Source: Amaranthus tricolor
Taxonomy: Eukaryota; Streptophyta; Magnoliopsida; Caryophyllales; Amaranthaceae
Reading direction: 5' to 3'
Length of the DNA stretch: 64,000 nucleotides
NCBI RefSeq assembly: GCF_026212465.1
Contig: NC_080059.1
Location: 17,359,021-17,423,020 of the forward strand
The position numbers were made by a program, and so were the translations under genes. Numbering within the stretch: the stretch's first letter is position 1; every line of letters begins with the position of its first letter. The notes under the pieces are model-generated. The model was not told where the DNA came from. It worked only from the letters and a program-made list of their open reading frames with translations, and made no database searches. Shown one piece after another: positions 1-13,117 of this stretch.

Positions 1-989
1 ACATTGTAAATAAAATCATATTCTAATTCTAATAGTTAAAGACATAAGTATAACAACAAACCACATTTTTAACAAATTATACAAATATTTAACAAACTAA
101 TAACATAAACTTGAATAATGTAAAATTCACAAATAAAATGATATCTTTAGCACTTAATTACTAAATTACATGTTAAACAATAAAGATATGAACTTGCAAA
201 TTAGTAAAATAAATATAATTACCTTGATTTCGTGGGTTATGTTATCTACAACGAAAAACAGAGAAACAAAATTAGTGTACAAACAATTGCCCTAATTTTC
301 GAGTGTTTTCATGAATATCTTGCAAAAATTAAATGTTTAACAAATTAAAAAGAGAAAAAATACCTTAATTTCATGGGTTTTGAAGATGAACAAGACCAAA
401 GTCTTAAATTTTGAGTTTATGAACAGTTACAACCGTGGGTTTATGAATAAGAAGTAGTAGTGAACAAGAAAATGTCGTGGGTTTCAATCGGTTTCAATGG
501 GTTTTTTGAGTGAACAAGAAGTAACAGTTATGCCGTGGGTTTATGAAACAAGAAGTAGCAGCATGAAGAAGAAGATGAAATAGTAGTAGCCGTTTTTGAG
601 TGATTTATGAAAATTCTTCGTGTGGGTTTAAGGGTATAACGTTAAGAGCAAGAAGAGCAAGAATGTTGAAGAAAAGGAAAAACTAAGATGATGAAGAAGA
701 TGTCTGTCGTTGGTTTTTGAAGAGCTGGGTTTTTTGAAGAAGATGAACGTATGTTTAATGAAACAGAAGAGTACGTTATAAGGCGCGTTTTTGAAAGTAT
801 TAAATGATGCGGGCATGCTAAAAACTGCAACATTTAAGTTGTCCAAGTGATTATCTGCTGCGGGCAAGATGAAAACCGCAGCATTTGATTGTTTATTTAA
901 TTTTTTCTAATTCTTTTTCCTATTTATTACTGCGTATATAAAAAACCGCAGCAAATGATTACCAGCAGATACGTTTTTTTCCACTAGTG
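1..989. mobile_element. CACTA (En/Spm-type) element, right terminal part
   Basis: The stretch ends with CACTAGTG at 982-989. Read on the minus strand this gives a CACTAGTGGAAAAA terminus, a typical CACTA inverted-repeat end. Inside it the motif GCTGCGG/CCGCAGC followed by an A/T run recurs several times between about 790 and 960, as expected of subterminal transposase-binding repeats. Further in (360-620) there are short repeats around GTGGGTTTATGAA and AGAAGTAGTAG. I find no credible coding frame. The other end lies outside the window, so element size and the 3-bp target duplication cannot be checked. CACTAGTG is palindromic, so direction rests on the subterminal repeats, which lie only to its left. 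Confidence 0.6.
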
Positions 990-1339
990 CTTGTAGACAT
1001 TATTTTTCTTATAGGTTTTACTATGAGTAAAAATAATGTGCTTGTACATATCTTGGCCTTCTTCTCCCACTCCCTATACACTAAGGGATTAATAGAAGGA
1101 TTCCAAGAACATTATTTCTAAAACGATAAGATTAATTAGTATATTTATAAAAAGTTACAATGAAGTCAAATAGATAAATGATAAAGTAGTTATCCTTACT
1201 TGATAAGCCTTAAAGGACCTACGGATAGAGGTGGCTAATTGGTTGCCACCATCTATGGCAAACCTTCAAAAATCAACAATTTTTAATTAGGTTATTGACT
1301 CAATATAACTATCAAAAATCAACAAATAATAAAACTTAC

Positions 1340-1747
1340 CCAGAATTATCAGGTAGCCATGGGAGAGGTGGTCGTGGGTGCTCCATCGCAGGGGAAGAAG
1401 CTTTGCGCGGTGATCCCTGTGGAGTGATAGGCTCCGGTGTCCTAGACGGACGTTGCGAACCACCCGACGTCACCGAAGAGAGAGTGACCTCCTCCCTCAT
1501 AAATTCACTCCTTAAAAAAATGCTCCTCTAAACCCGGAGTAGGTTGAGAATAAGTTAAAGCTAGAGGTTGAGGTCGAGTAGGTGTAGGTTGAGGATCAGA
1601 ACAGGTACGATGTTGAGGTTGAGGTTGAGGTTGTTCATGTGAAGGACGAATAGGGTATGTAGTGTCAGGGTGGTCGTTGTACGACTCATAAGGATGCCCA
1701 GTTCCTTGATCAATCCTTTGTCCTTGGTTGTTTCTCGTTCTAGACAT
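1340..1747 (-). pseudogene. tnpA-like (Ptta/En-Spm) transposon protein, first exon, frameshifted
   Basis: The minus-strand frame starts with ATG at 1747 and begins MSRTRNNQGQR, followed by a proline/glutamine-rich stretch (repeated QP). This start and composition resemble the N-terminus of plant CACTA second proteins (Ptta/En-Spm family). The first frame stops near 1505 after a 7-T run. Removing one T would continue into a second open frame, rich in S/P/R and ending PWLPDNSG, directly before a GGTAAGT splice donor (exon end about 1340). So this is probably one exon with a homopolymer frameshift. The following exons are not recognised; 1000-1300 holds only weak possible coding matches. Family assignment is by recognition of the N-terminus, not a domain search. 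Confidence 0.4.
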
Positions 1748-1850
1748 GGCTTGATAAAATAAAATTAATCATGTTAACAACTATTATTATTATTTTTACT
1801 ACTTAATTAATTCACAAAACAAGTTAACATGTTTAACATAATTAACATAA

Positions 1851-3308
1851 TGTAGACTTAATTAGGAACGGGAACAGCAACATGAGGGGGGATGAATTGT
1901 TGTTGTTACTAATTCAAGTGTTCTTGCCCTGTTTTTGCGGAATTGAATTAAGATAAATAAAGCTTGAACTTAGAGCAAAATAATAAAAGAGACAAACGAT
2001 TTTTACGTGGAAACCTTCTGGGCCTAAACAGAAGGAAAAACCACGACCCCTCGGGATTTCTAAATACTCCACTATGTTTAAGGCAATTAGTTACAATTAC
2101 AATAAACACCTTACTTCACTCGAAGCGAATCAACTAGGCCAACTCTTCTCTCTCAAATTGCTTTACTCAAAGCAACAAACTTAGCTTCACTAAAAGATAA
2201 ACTCCTCAATAGCTTCACTGAAAGCTATCTAATTCCCCCTTAGACTCACCCGAGTCTAATTACAAGTTCTCTCAAAAACCCTTACAAAAAGAATAAACTC
2301 TTAAAAATAAAATCAATGAGTTGCTCAAGAAAATATTATGAGTTAATTGGAAATTTTCAAAACAAAATATTTCTTGTGGATTTCCAAAAATAATCACATG
2401 AAAATAACAAAGTTCATGCGTTAGATAATTAGGGATAGCCGAATTCACTAGCTATTTATAAAAAAAATAAAATCTCTAAGAAAATGGAATAATCCAATCC
2501 ATTATTCCTTTATCAAAAAGATCATGGGAGTATAATGTGGATTAATCACACAGACGGTTATTTCCACAAGACTTGATTAAATCAAGCATCCGGTTAAAAC
2601 AACAATAACCGTTGTTCCCATTTACTAATAATAGGTTCTGTTCCCTTTAAGCAGCAGTTTCACAAACAGCAGTTCCTATTCCAGTAATAACTGCTGGAAC
2701 TTTTATGCTATTTATAGAAACGGTTATACCTAATAGGAATGGTCACATGCTAACTAATTATAGGAATGATAACCTATTTTCTAAGATGAAGACCGGTTAA
2801 AAACAGTAATAATAGCAAAGACTTTTTCAACAACAGCTATTCCTATATTTAGCAAATCCAATATTTACTAAATATAGATCCTAAAATAAAGGATCTTTAT
2901 TTAGAAACTTATACGTAAAGTAATTTTTAGAAAACTTTTTGCCAATTAATTATAATAAATAAATGCAACAAATTAATTTCAGTTAATTAACTAAAAATAA
3001 TAAAAATCAGAATTTATTAGTTAACGTTGGCTGACTTTAGTTTGGGAACAGTGCCCTGTCTCCATAATCCAGTTTTGCTAGAACATCCAACCTGGGAACA
3101 GTAGACTTCTTTTCTCCATTTTACATCCCAAGTGATATACTTCTTCTAACATCTCTTGAATCCTTTTGACACGTACTTTTCCATGAACTAAGCCATAGGT
3201 ACTATCAACGATCATAATTACGACCGATTATCGACCTGCACATAATCTCTTAAAAATATATTTGTTTAAATAAAGTGTAGTCATCATCAAAACTCAAGAG
3301 GTCCAACA
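1851..3308 (-). mobile_element. Solo LTR (SIRE/Maximus-like copia), 1458 bp
   Basis: The segment is bounded by TGTAGAC and GTCCAACA and flanked by a perfect 5-bp duplication, CATAA at 1846-1850 and 3309-3313. On the minus strand it begins TGTTGGACCTCTTGAG and later carries the ACGTGGAAACC / GAAAAACCACGACC block that I associate with SIRE-type copia LTRs. No primer-binding site, polypurine tract or coding sequence remains, so it is a solo LTR left by LTR-LTR recombination. It interrupts the leader region of the tnpA-like gene. Boundaries and duplication are direct observation; lineage is inference. Confidence 0.8.
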
Positions 3309-4100
3309 CATAATATTTAACATAATTAACCCACCAAAAGCCAGCCCATAACCGCCCCTTACAGCCCCAAAATCCGCCTCAATCACCCCCCACAGCCGCC
3401 ACCCAAATCACCCACAAAAACTCCCAAAACAGCCTACCCACCACCCAAAACTGCCCCCTAACATTTAACATGTTCATGAATAATAAAAAAAACCTAATGA
3501 CACACGCTAATCCAAAATCATAAAAAATTCATACATTTCGAAAATTCATATGAAAATCATAAAAAAAATACCCAAAAACATTACTCATTAATACACGAAA
3601 ATTGAAAAAAAAAATTCCAACATAAATATCAAAATCATCAACTAAGAACTGAAAATCAAACAAAACACTTAAAAATAATCATGTTCATATTCAAAAAACT
3701 GAAAATCAAACCAAAAAAAAAACAAAATCCTATACATTTCGAAAATCATACGAAGATAAGCCCTAATTTCCAATAATCATGTTTATAATCAAGTAATAAA
3801 CCAAAAATAACACAAATTGACATGAATCAAGAAACTAATTTCCAATAATCATGTTAATATTCATGTTCAAAATCAACATCATATTCATTTTAAAAATCGA
3901 AATTAATCACCTAAAAAATTCAAAATTTAAAAATAAGACTAACCTTTATAGTCGAAGAGTAGTAGGAGATGTAGTAGTCGACAATCGTCGGAGTGTAGCC
4001 CAAAAACCCGTCGGAGAGGAAGAGAACCAAAAAATTCGTCGCAGAGGAAGAAGAGAAAGAGAGGTAAGTTAGAAAAGATTTAGGTTAAAATGAAAATGGC
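3309..4100. other. Non-coding CACTA interior, A-rich with a C-rich patch
   Basis: No credible protein frame. A C-rich stretch at 3340-3460 (repeated CAGCC/CCACCCA) is followed by A-rich sequence with repeated phrases such as CTGAAAATCAAACC and AATCATGTT. On the minus strand around 3940-4070 the sequence is pyrimidine-rich (CTCTTCTTCC) and then reads AAAGGTTAGT, a possible splice donor. It could be an untranslated leader exon of the tnpA-like gene; this is weak. Confidence 0.3.
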
Positions 4101-4445
4101 GTTTTCCGGTGAAATTTTCGTTGTTATATCATCAGTTTACCGACTAACCAGCGACTAGATGTTAGTTGGAATATAGTTGGTGAGATTTTTTTACTTATTT
4201 TCCTCCTCACAATCAATGCCCTCAGTAACTTTTCAGAAGGCCTTTGGGAAGGTAAAACGACTTTTTAGTATACCGATTGAATATCGACTACATGTTAGTC
4301 ACAGGTCAATCGGTAAACTGAAAAGTTGTTTTACCTTCCCAAGGAACAATGATGTCAGTCCACCTTTCCAGAAGAATTCGAATTTCAAATTTCTGACTGA
4401 ATTCCTACCAACAATCGGTTGGTATATGGTCGAAAATTTGAAAAA
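4100..4445. repeat. CACTA subterminal-type repeats
   Basis: Variants of CCGACTAACCAGCGACTA and TTAGTCGG/AGTTGG recur in both orientations between about 4135 and 4430. The same vocabulary is found at 11130-14430 near the right terminus of this CACTA element. Such motifs are transposase-binding sites in En/Spm elements. Their position between tnp2 and the tnpA-like exon is unusual and may mean the element has been rearranged. Confidence 0.55.
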
Positions 4446-4656
4446 ATAAAAAATACGCGCCTTTTGTTTTTCAATTTATTAGAGAATTATTATTTAATAT
4501 TATTATTATTAAATAAAATTTTGTTTTTCATTTATAATTAAAATTATTAATATTATTATTAGTTTAGTTAAAATAAGAATTATTATAATAATTATCATCT
4601 TTAATTTTAATAATTACTAAAATTGAAGATCGTTCCGAATTTAAAAATAGATGTAC

Positions 4657-6122
4657 TTAATTAAACATACGACTTAAAAAATATTCGATAACAAAATATT
4701 TATTGGTTACAAAATTGTCATCGACATCATCGTTGTCAAATAATACAACATGTTCGTTGGTGTCTACATTTTCATGGACATCATCAAACGTTTCATCTAA
4801 CACTAACAAATCACCAGCTGGATCACGCAGTGGTGCGACTATTTCCTCTGAAACATCTTCATTTACCACAAAATCCGGTGATTTCTCTTCCAATTGGAAA
4901 GCACTTTCCTCGAAATGCTTTGATCTGACTTTGTAAACAGCTCGCCAATCTTTCATGTTTTTCATTAAACTCGGATAAGGTAGATAATAATCTTGGAAAG
5001 CTTGACTTGCTAGCACAAATAGATCGTACTTTCTATACGATCGACCAATATGAACCTCAACCAGCTTGTACCGTGGAAGGATTCTCGTGCCATGGCCATA
5101 TCCGGTGGTAGTTTGATAATACCATTGACATTTGAACAGTTTAATCCTTTTAATTGGAAGTGACCGATACTCAAGCTCAATAATGTCCTCTAACTTTCCA
5201 TAAAAGTCTGTTTCATCTTGATTGTTATCACTAGATTTAACGCACACCCCGCTGTTTTCAGTAGATTTCTTTTTAGCAGAATGGGACATAGTGTGAAATC
5301 TATAACCATTCACGTAACAAACATCATAGCGACGTGCCTTCTACAAAGGTCCCTTGGCGACGTCCTTTAAAATGTCAGCATTCTTCACACCATCAAGAAA
5401 CCCTCCCTAGCCTGCACATTATCAGTAATGTAAACTTATTCTGTAAACTTATTCTGTAATACTATTGACATTCAAACTACGATGTTAAACGTGTACTTAC
5501 AATCTGTTGTAAACCAACGTGCAAATTGGTTTTGGACCACATGGTAAACCTGCTTTGGATTTAAATTTGGTTCGTACTTTTTGATTAAGTGCAAAAATTG
5601 ATCATAAAAGTGATTAACCTCCACACAGTTTCGCAAAACATAAGTCTGAGCAATGTTGAGATCTACTTCATCCTTTATAAGAACTTTACCCCTCCAATGG
5701 AATTTGATTGGATGTGTGAATATGAAAAAACCCCCGATCTGACGTTATTAAAGCCTCCGTCATCGTTTCTAGGAAGATCTCTAACTCTACATCGAACGTC
5801 TTGCCCAAAGTAATGAAAGACAAAGTATGATGCTTCTTTTGTAAAATATACAATATAGATCAAAGCCTCAACATGCGCTTTCTTTTTGACATTTAAGCTT
5901 TAAATGTTGAAGGTACCTGTAATTTTGTTAGATAGTTATTATTAAGACTCACTGACTTGTAACTTAAACAATAATTAGTTTTATATTTACCTCTCAAATG
6001 AATACATCCACCTATATTGTATCGGACCAGCAATCCTCACCTCGTAAGCTAGATGAACAGGGAAATGTTTCATGACATCAAAGAATGTTGGAGGAAATAT
6101 AGTCTATAATTTACAGAGCACT
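4657..6122 (-). pseudogene. CACTA tnp2 transposase, C-terminal part (DUF4218/DUF4216 region)
   Basis: This is the 3' part of the transposase gene whose 5' part is at 9082-10931. At 6122-6000 the minus strand encodes the conserved block with FFDVMKHFPVHLAYE and IQYRWMY (DUF4218 region), with an in-frame stop in the run before IFPPTFF. From 5313 to 4657 an open frame of 218 codons contains IKLFKCQWYYQTTTGYG, VEVHIGRSYRKYDLFVLASQA and an acidic tail, which I recognise as the DUF4216 C-terminal domain of TNP2 proteins. Between 5313 and 6000 the coding sequence is degraded. The solo LTR 6123-9081 separates the two halves. Not functional. Confidence 0.75.
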
Positions 6123-6401
6123 TGTAACACCCCGTCATTTTATGACCTCATTAATTATTATTATTATTATTATTATTATTATCACTTTTGGAGATTTTAT
6201 AAATATATTAAATTATTTTGAGTTAGTCTTAATAAATTTCATTCACATACGAATTTAAATATTGACATATTTAGATTAAAAATAGATTTACGATTACTAA
6301 ACTAAAGAGTCGAATTAAAATTATTATTTTATTAAAATTTGTGAGCACTCGAAGGTGAGTTTTTTTAGTTAGGCCTTTCAAGAAGGTGAATCTAGAAAAT
6401 A

Positions 6402-6496
<95 letters not shown>

Positions 6497-9081
6497 TAAA
6501 AAGGCATGAAACCCTTGTTGCTCTACTACCCGTCATCCCCAATCTTCTCACTCTTCTTCTCTCCTTCTCCCTCACTCCTCACGGCACCACCCTCCCACAA
6601 CAGCAGGCGGCACCGCCAGTAATAGGAGCCGTGACTTCCTCCCACAGCAGCAGCCACACGTCCTCCCTTCACCACCAATCACTTCTTATCTCTTCACTCC
6701 TCTTCCCTTGTATCCCCATTCTAAGCCATCTCTCACTTCCCTAATTGATAAATTTATTATTTTTAATTAGAATCTACTACATTAATGAGTTGTGTGTTGA
6801 TTGTGCAATAGTTTCTTTGAATCTTAGTATAGGTAGTAGTTATAGGGATTATCTTTGAACATGAAATGATTAGCGTTTAATTTTGAGATGAGATTACTAG
6901 TAATGTGTGTGTTTGTATGCTACTTTGATGGTGTGGTTATTAATTTAATAACCTTATAAGTTGTTTTGAAACTTGGTTGATTATTGTTGTGATAATTAGT
7001 AATGATTTTGATTATAGTTGACTATAGAAATGGTTTTGGTTATTAGTTGGGAGTAATAGTTGCTAATTGTTGCGACTTGATTGTTTTGAATTACAAGTAC
7101 TCTAAGTACGTTGTCATTGAAATGTAAATGCATAATTTTAGTAAAGCCAAGAGCATAATGTCAACTTATCGTCGATGGTGGCTACAGTTACTTGCCGTGC
7201 TCTTTTGATTATAGTTCTTTCTAGCTTTGGAGAATGTAACAAATGAGATCGCGATTCCACAACTCTAAGATTTGCCTTATCGTTATATTAGTGTTATATT
7301 AAAATTGTAAGGCTTAGTTGTGATTAGTTATTTTTGGGTAACGCGAACCGATATACTCAAAATTAGTATATGAAAAGGAACGATTCATATATACTTTTAC
7401 TTTTAAATTGATGGAAAGACTTATGTTGTGTTGAGTTAATGATTTTGACTTGTATTGAATGAGTTGTGCGCGTGCTAGAGTAATCGAAAAATCACGTTGA
7501 ATAGGTGATAGTGGTTACTTTGGTAATTAGTTGGTATGCCAAAGTAGTTAAGGGACTTATTGGTTCTATTCCTAAATCTAGAGGTGCCCATTTCATAAGA
7601 GGAAGGTAGATTTTTAATTTGGTGATTTTTTGTGACTTTTTGATCGTGCATTGATGCTTACAGGTACGTACATGCAGTAATTAACTATCACATTCATTGT
7701 TTCAAAGTATTATCAATATTCGTGGTTATATGAATCGTATTAGAATTATCGAGCGCCGAAAAGTAAACTATGCTGTCGAATAGTCATAATAGTGGTATAG
7801 GCAAGTCGAATGAAAGCATTAGGAGACTATAAGAACAAATTCCTAAATATTAGAGAAGGTACTATGGTTGTGTGTGGTATCGAAGTGATTCCCTAGTTAT
7901 TGAGCCTTGATTTTGATTAGTTGGCATGACTCAACTGGATTTATGTCCAGTTGATTTAATAGTCCCCTAGGTGAGATTCGAAGGGATCACCGTAACGGGG
8001 GTATAAGCATACTTTTATCATTGGGTGCCGGGTGGCCGATACCGCCCCTTGACCGAGTTGTTACCGTGCGGGCCTTGCAAACCCCAATATGGTGGCCTCT
8101 TCACTGGATTGGTAACCCAGTGTGTTAGTTTTTCCCAAAGGTAGGACCCGAGAGGGTCACCTGGAGGGGGTATGAGCTCATACTTTGCCATGGGCACCGG
8201 GTTGCCGATAACGCCCTTGGTCGTGTCGCTATGCCATGAATAGAGCAAAGATCCACTACTCTAGAATGTACTTCGAGGGATTAGTAGTTGAAAGAGAAAT
8301 CATGAGTAAATATAAGTGTTGAGATAGATGAGTAGATTCGTTATTGATGTGCTATGTCGTTGTCTATTCCCTTATTCTATGATTCTAATAGTTATAAGTT
8401 CATTGATTACTGACGTGTATGTGTTTGTTGTTGTTTGTTCATGACTCTCTATGATATTTCTACTATGATACATTTGGCTATGGTCATTATGTTGAGAAGT
8501 ATGAGGATCATAGTTTGGCATAACAGGTATATATAAGCGCTTCTTTTGCATTGCATTGGGGGAAAGAGTGGAGTACGATCGTAGCAATTGTTATACAAGT
8601 TGCCTAATGCTTAGTAGCTTTTACATTACTTGTAAAGTTTTCTCTTTTAGGGTTGTATAAGTCTTTTGTATGGAGCCATGTGACTCCTTGTATGATCCAT
8701 AGTTCTGCTGCGTAGTTTTGGATGTATGGCAGTAAGAATACTTCTTTAGTATCCGTCCAAACCGATGCGTTAACACTGGAACCATGATCCACGTTAGAGT
8801 TGATGATTTGAGAAGTTGACGATGATTCATTCAATCGTGACATATGTTTGGAAAGTCATTGAAGGCCGCTGTTTAGTTTAGTTATGTTATCTATCTATAT
8901 ATCCTTGTCACATCCTCAGTTTTTAGTAGATATGCTGCCGAAATTTCCACTCACCTTTTAAAGTCAACCTTTAACGTGTGTTTAACGTTTAAGTTCTTTT
9001 CTTTTATGTAACACCCAAATTTCCTCCCCTCCTTTACGATTTGGTTTCGTTTAAGGGGTTGGAAATTTCTGGGGTGTTACA
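6123..9081 (+). mobile_element. Solo LTR of a Ty3/gypsy element, 2.96 kb
   Basis: It begins TGTAACACCCCG and ends GGGGTGTTACA, the termini common in plant gypsy LTRs. It interrupts the tnp2 frame exactly between the codons for EIKVV and LCKL. The flanking 5-mers are GCACT (left) and ACACC (right). The tnp2 frame implies the original target was GCACC, so each copy carries one C-to-T or G-to-A change. No coding region, PBS or PPT. Internal landmarks (CATTTCATAAGAGG about 7590, GGGGGTATAAGCATAC about 7996) resemble those of the gypsy LTRs at 21951, 23505 and 57591, and give the plus orientation. Contains the (AAT)n array at 6403-6497. Confidence 0.75.
6403..6497. repeat. (AAT)n microsatellite
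   Basis: About 31 almost perfect trinucleotide units inside the solo LTR. Long isoleucine or tyrosine runs in translated frames here are artefacts of the repeat. Confidence 0.95.
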
Positions 9082-10931
9082 ACACCACTTTAATTTCCTC
9101 ATCTGACCTCCACATATCAGTTGCAGAAATCTTTGGAGAAGTAAGACTGCTAAAGAATAGACTAACTTCTGTTAGAGCTTCCCATACTTTGGTTGGCAGC
9201 AATTTTCAAAATGGTATAGGAATTAATCGTTGCATGAACACATGACAATCATGACTCTTCATCCCAAATATCTAATGTTTAGCCATGTCGATGTTCCTGG
9301 CTAAATTTGAAACATACCCATCAAGAAATCTTAGAGTTTTAAGCCACTCTAAAAGGACAACCATTTGTTGTCTTTTAAGTGTGTATGAGGCCTTAGGGAT
9401 GGTTGCACCAACTAGATGCAATTCTTTTCAATGTGCATCACGTCCAAGTTGTGACGGATCATGTTTGTTCTCCAGTACGGTAGATCCCAAAAAATACTTC
9501 TCTTCTTCCATCCAACACAATATTTGCTGATTTCAGCGTTGTACTCAGATGCATCATCTTCAAATACCCGTAAAAACCCAAAAAGATCCAGCTCCTCTAA
9601 TAGCTTATTTCCCGTACGTATGTTGGGTCTAATATCCTTCTCAACAGCTCCTTGACTGAAATTTATCCGATTTTTGCTGTACGGGTACCTCCTATCTAAA
9701 AATCTCCTATGTGAGTCAAACCAACTCACTTTTCTGCTGTGTCTTAGATAGACGACTTTGGAATCATCCATACAGTACGGACAAGCGTGCATGCCAGATG
9801 TACTCCACCTCGTCATCATCGAATAAGCTAGAAAGTCGTTGATTGTCCACATCAAAGTCGTACGAAGCTAAAAGTTCTCCCTCTTAGATACGTCGTATGT
9901 CTGGATCCCATCTTTGCACAATAGCTTCAACTCGTGCATCAATGGCTGTAGGTACAGGTCAATCTTATGTTTTGGATTGTTATGACCAGGGACGATCACT
10001 GTTAACAACGTATATTGTTTCTTCATGCACATAAAGGGCGGAAGATTATATGGGGTTAATATTACGGGCCAACATGAATATTGTTGTCCTGAGCTGCCAA
10101 ATGGGTTGAAACCATCTTTACAAAACCCTAGTCTCACATTTCTTGTCTCCCTAGCAAAATCGGGATGGGTCGTATTGAATGTCAACCAGGCTTCACTGTC
10201 TGAGGGGTGACACTTCTCTCCATCTTCTGAACGATGCTCCACATGCCACCTCATGTGACTAGCGGTAGTCGTAGAAGCATACAACCGTTGTAGCCTTGGA
10301 CCGAGGGTAAAGTAGTGGAACTGCTTTCTAGGGGTCTTATCTGTTATCCATCTAGAAACCCCACAATCATCACATTGTGTCATACTCACTGTGGAACCCT
10401 AATAAATCATACACCCATTAATACAACAGTCAATCTTCTCTACCGGCAATCCAAGAGCCGAAATTTGTTTCTTCGTATCATAAAAACTGGATGTCATCCG
10501 ATTATCTTTCGCCATCCTTCCTATTACCGAACTCTGAGTATAAGTTTCGCAACCAGGGTACAGAGGTAAGTTAGCGGCTTTTAGCATTTCAAAGAACTGT
10601 CTTGATTGAAGGTTCAGATCTTCTTCAATATGTAAGGGCGAGTGTGGTACATTAGCAACGACATCATCACAATGAGGTAGAAAATGATGAGTGTATCAGG
10701 AAAAATACTCGCTGCTCCATCGTACACCATTTGTTCATACGGATTTTGAACTGTGTTCTGCTGTTGCTCTACCGGAGCCAACACATTAAATGGTGCACCT
10801 TCAGAACATTTATGTAGGTACCAATCATAGTAGTTTTCAACCAAGCCCTTCTTTAACAAATGATCTCTAACGACTTCCGGAGCAAACAGTTTACGGTTAT
10901 CACACCGTTTGCACGGACATCTAACCACATT
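9082..10931 (-). pseudogene. CACTA tnp2 transposase, N-terminal and core part
   Basis: Reading the minus strand from about 10931, the N-terminal transposase-associated zinc-binding domain is visible (RCPCKRCDN, then YYDWYLHKCSEGAP). Then come the linker with FFEMLKAANLPLYPGC and KKQISALGLPVEKIDCCINGCMIY, and the TNP2 core: HMRWHVEHRS, HPSDSEAWLTFN, RLGFCKDGFNPFG, WPVILTPYNLPPFMCMK, ACPYCMDDSKVVYLRHSRK, LDVMHIEKNC and GMKSHDCHVFMQRL. TNP2 is the catalytic transposase of CACTA elements. The frame is broken by a frameshift near 10620, stops near 10395, 9860 and 9400, and the solo LTR at 9081. The three promoter-like repeats upstream (11203-14180) lie where its promoter is expected. Confidence 0.85.
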
Positions 10932-12100
10932 TGTATTTTTTTTCTTTGTAAATTGTATAAATTCTTTGACCCCTTCTAAATATCTAATATTATAAACTCC
11001 TTTACAACTTCACTTATACATCCAACTTCTTTCACTACGTAAGTCCATTACTCTGCAGAATAAGTAGCACATAGAATATGAAAACAAAACGAAAAACTAA
11101 CAAGTGAAACAGCTTTTAAGAATACCGACTAATCAGTGACTAACTAATGGCCGAAAGCTGGTCGGTAACTGAAAAGTTATTCCCCATAAAGAAGCATGTC
11201 AAAGCATCTTTGACTGAATTTCAAATTTCAAAATTCAAAATTCCGACTGATCAGCGATTAAATGTTGGTCGGAATCTAGTCGGTATATCCTTAAAATAAA
11301 ATTTTAATAAGCTTTTAGGACGGTCATTTTTCCGTTAAAATTAAAAGTACTAAATATAAATAGTAGTTTTTCTTAAATATATCCTCGTATGTACTATAAA
11401 AAAGTGGAAATATTAAACATATGTTTCTCAAATCTAACGAAATTCAACATCGTAAATTTTACTTATTGGCTTTGTTGCAACATTAAATTTTACTAAAAAT
11501 AACTTGCGAATCAGAGCTTTGAAACTGCGCACTTGTACGAATTACAGCCTTAAAAAAAACATACAGGCCGTAATTAGCACAACTTCACAGTTCGAAGCTC
11601 CAACTCACAAATTATTCTTTTACTAATTTTAGTAAGATTTATTTATTGCAACTTAATATAAGTAAAATAATACGATGCTGTATTTCATTAAAATTTAGGA
11701 ACATATTTCCATCATTTTAACAAATTTTTATACTACATACATGAATATAATTAATGAAAACTACTATTTTGGGTAAGTACTTATAATTATTACAAAAAAA
11801 TGGCCGCACCAAAAAGCTCATTAATTTTTCTTTTCAAAGTAGATACAACTTATATCATAACAAAATAAATAATGTATATAACTAAAATTAAATTAATGAA
11901 AATATAACATGAAACGATAAATAATGTAATTAACAAAAAAAAAAAAATACCTTGATAGTGTTAAGAATTCTTGTTAATTTTGAGAGTAATGTAAATATGA
12001 TAATTTTGTATGCAAGAAATTAAATTATTTACGAGAAAGAAAGTTTTATATAGAGTGAGATGTTAAATGAGTGAAAAAAAAATTATTCGTTGGTGGAGGG

Positions 12101-12108
12101 TATATATA
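12101..12108 (-). promoter_or_regulatory. TATA-like box, promoter copy 1
   Basis: TATATATA in the most tnp2-proximal 1009-bp repeat. On the minus strand it is followed by a leader and a candidate splice donor (AAG|GTATTT, GT at 11950-11949). Start site not determinable. Confidence 0.4.
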
Positions 12109-13109
12109 GAAGGAATTCGAGGTCTTCCGACTAACTTTCAATTAACTAAACTGTTGAAATTTTACCGACTAAAATCCGACTATAAAGCTGTCGGAATTAT
12201 ACCTGTCAGAGAGCATCTTTGACTGAATTTCAAATTTTGAAATTAAAAATTCCGACTGATCAGGGATTAAATGTTGGTCGGAATCTAGTCGGTATATCCT
12301 TAAAATAAAATTTTAATAAGCTTTTAGGACGGTCATTTTTCCGTAAAAAGTAAAAGTACTAAATAGAAATAGTAGTTTTTCTTAAATATATCCTCGTATG
12401 TACTATAAAAATGTTGAAATATTAAATATATGTTTCTCAAATCTAACGAAATTCAACATCGTAAATTTTACATATTGGCTTTGTTGCAACATCAAATTTT
12501 ACTAAAAATAACTTGCGAATCAGAGCTTCGAAACTGCGCACTTGTACCAATTACAGCCTTAAAAAATAAACATACAAGCCATAATTAGCACAAGTGCACA
12601 GTTCGAAGCTCCAACTCACAAATTATTCTTTTACTAATTTTAGTAAGATTTTATTTGTTGCAACTTAATATAAGTAAATAATACGATGCAAATTTCATTA
12701 AATTTTAAGGAACATATTTCCCTCATTTCTAACACATTTTTATAGTACATACATGAATATAATTAATGAAAACTACTATTTTGGGTAAGTACTTATAATT
12801 ATTACAAAAAAATGGCTGCACCAAAAAGCTCATTAATTTTTTTTTTCAAAGTAAATACAACTTATATCATAACAACATAAATAATGCATATAACTAAAAT
12901 TAAATTAATGAAAATATAACATGAAACGATAAGTAATGTAATTAACAAAAAAAAAATACCTTGATAGTGTTAAGAATTCTTGTTAATTTTGAGAGATAAT
13001 GTAAATATGATAATTTTGTATGCAAGAAATTAACGTATTTACGAGAAAGAAAGTTTTCTATAGAGTGAGATGTTAAATGAGTGAAAAAAAATTGTTCGTT
13101 GGTGGAGGG

Positions 13110-13117
13110 TATTTATA
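13110..13117 (-). promoter_or_regulatory. TATA-like box, promoter copy 2
   Basis: TATAAATA on the minus strand, in the same position within the second 1009-bp repeat as the box at 12101, with the same downstream leader and GGTATTT donor-like sequence. Confidence 0.4.

Noticed and set aside
982..989. CACTAGTG as the left end of an element running rightwards
   Set aside because: The motif is palindromic, but GCTGCGG subterminal repeats lie only on its left side.
1295..1531. Plus-strand 78-codon frame
   Set aside because: It overlaps the minus-strand tnpA-like exon, which has better composition and a splice donor.
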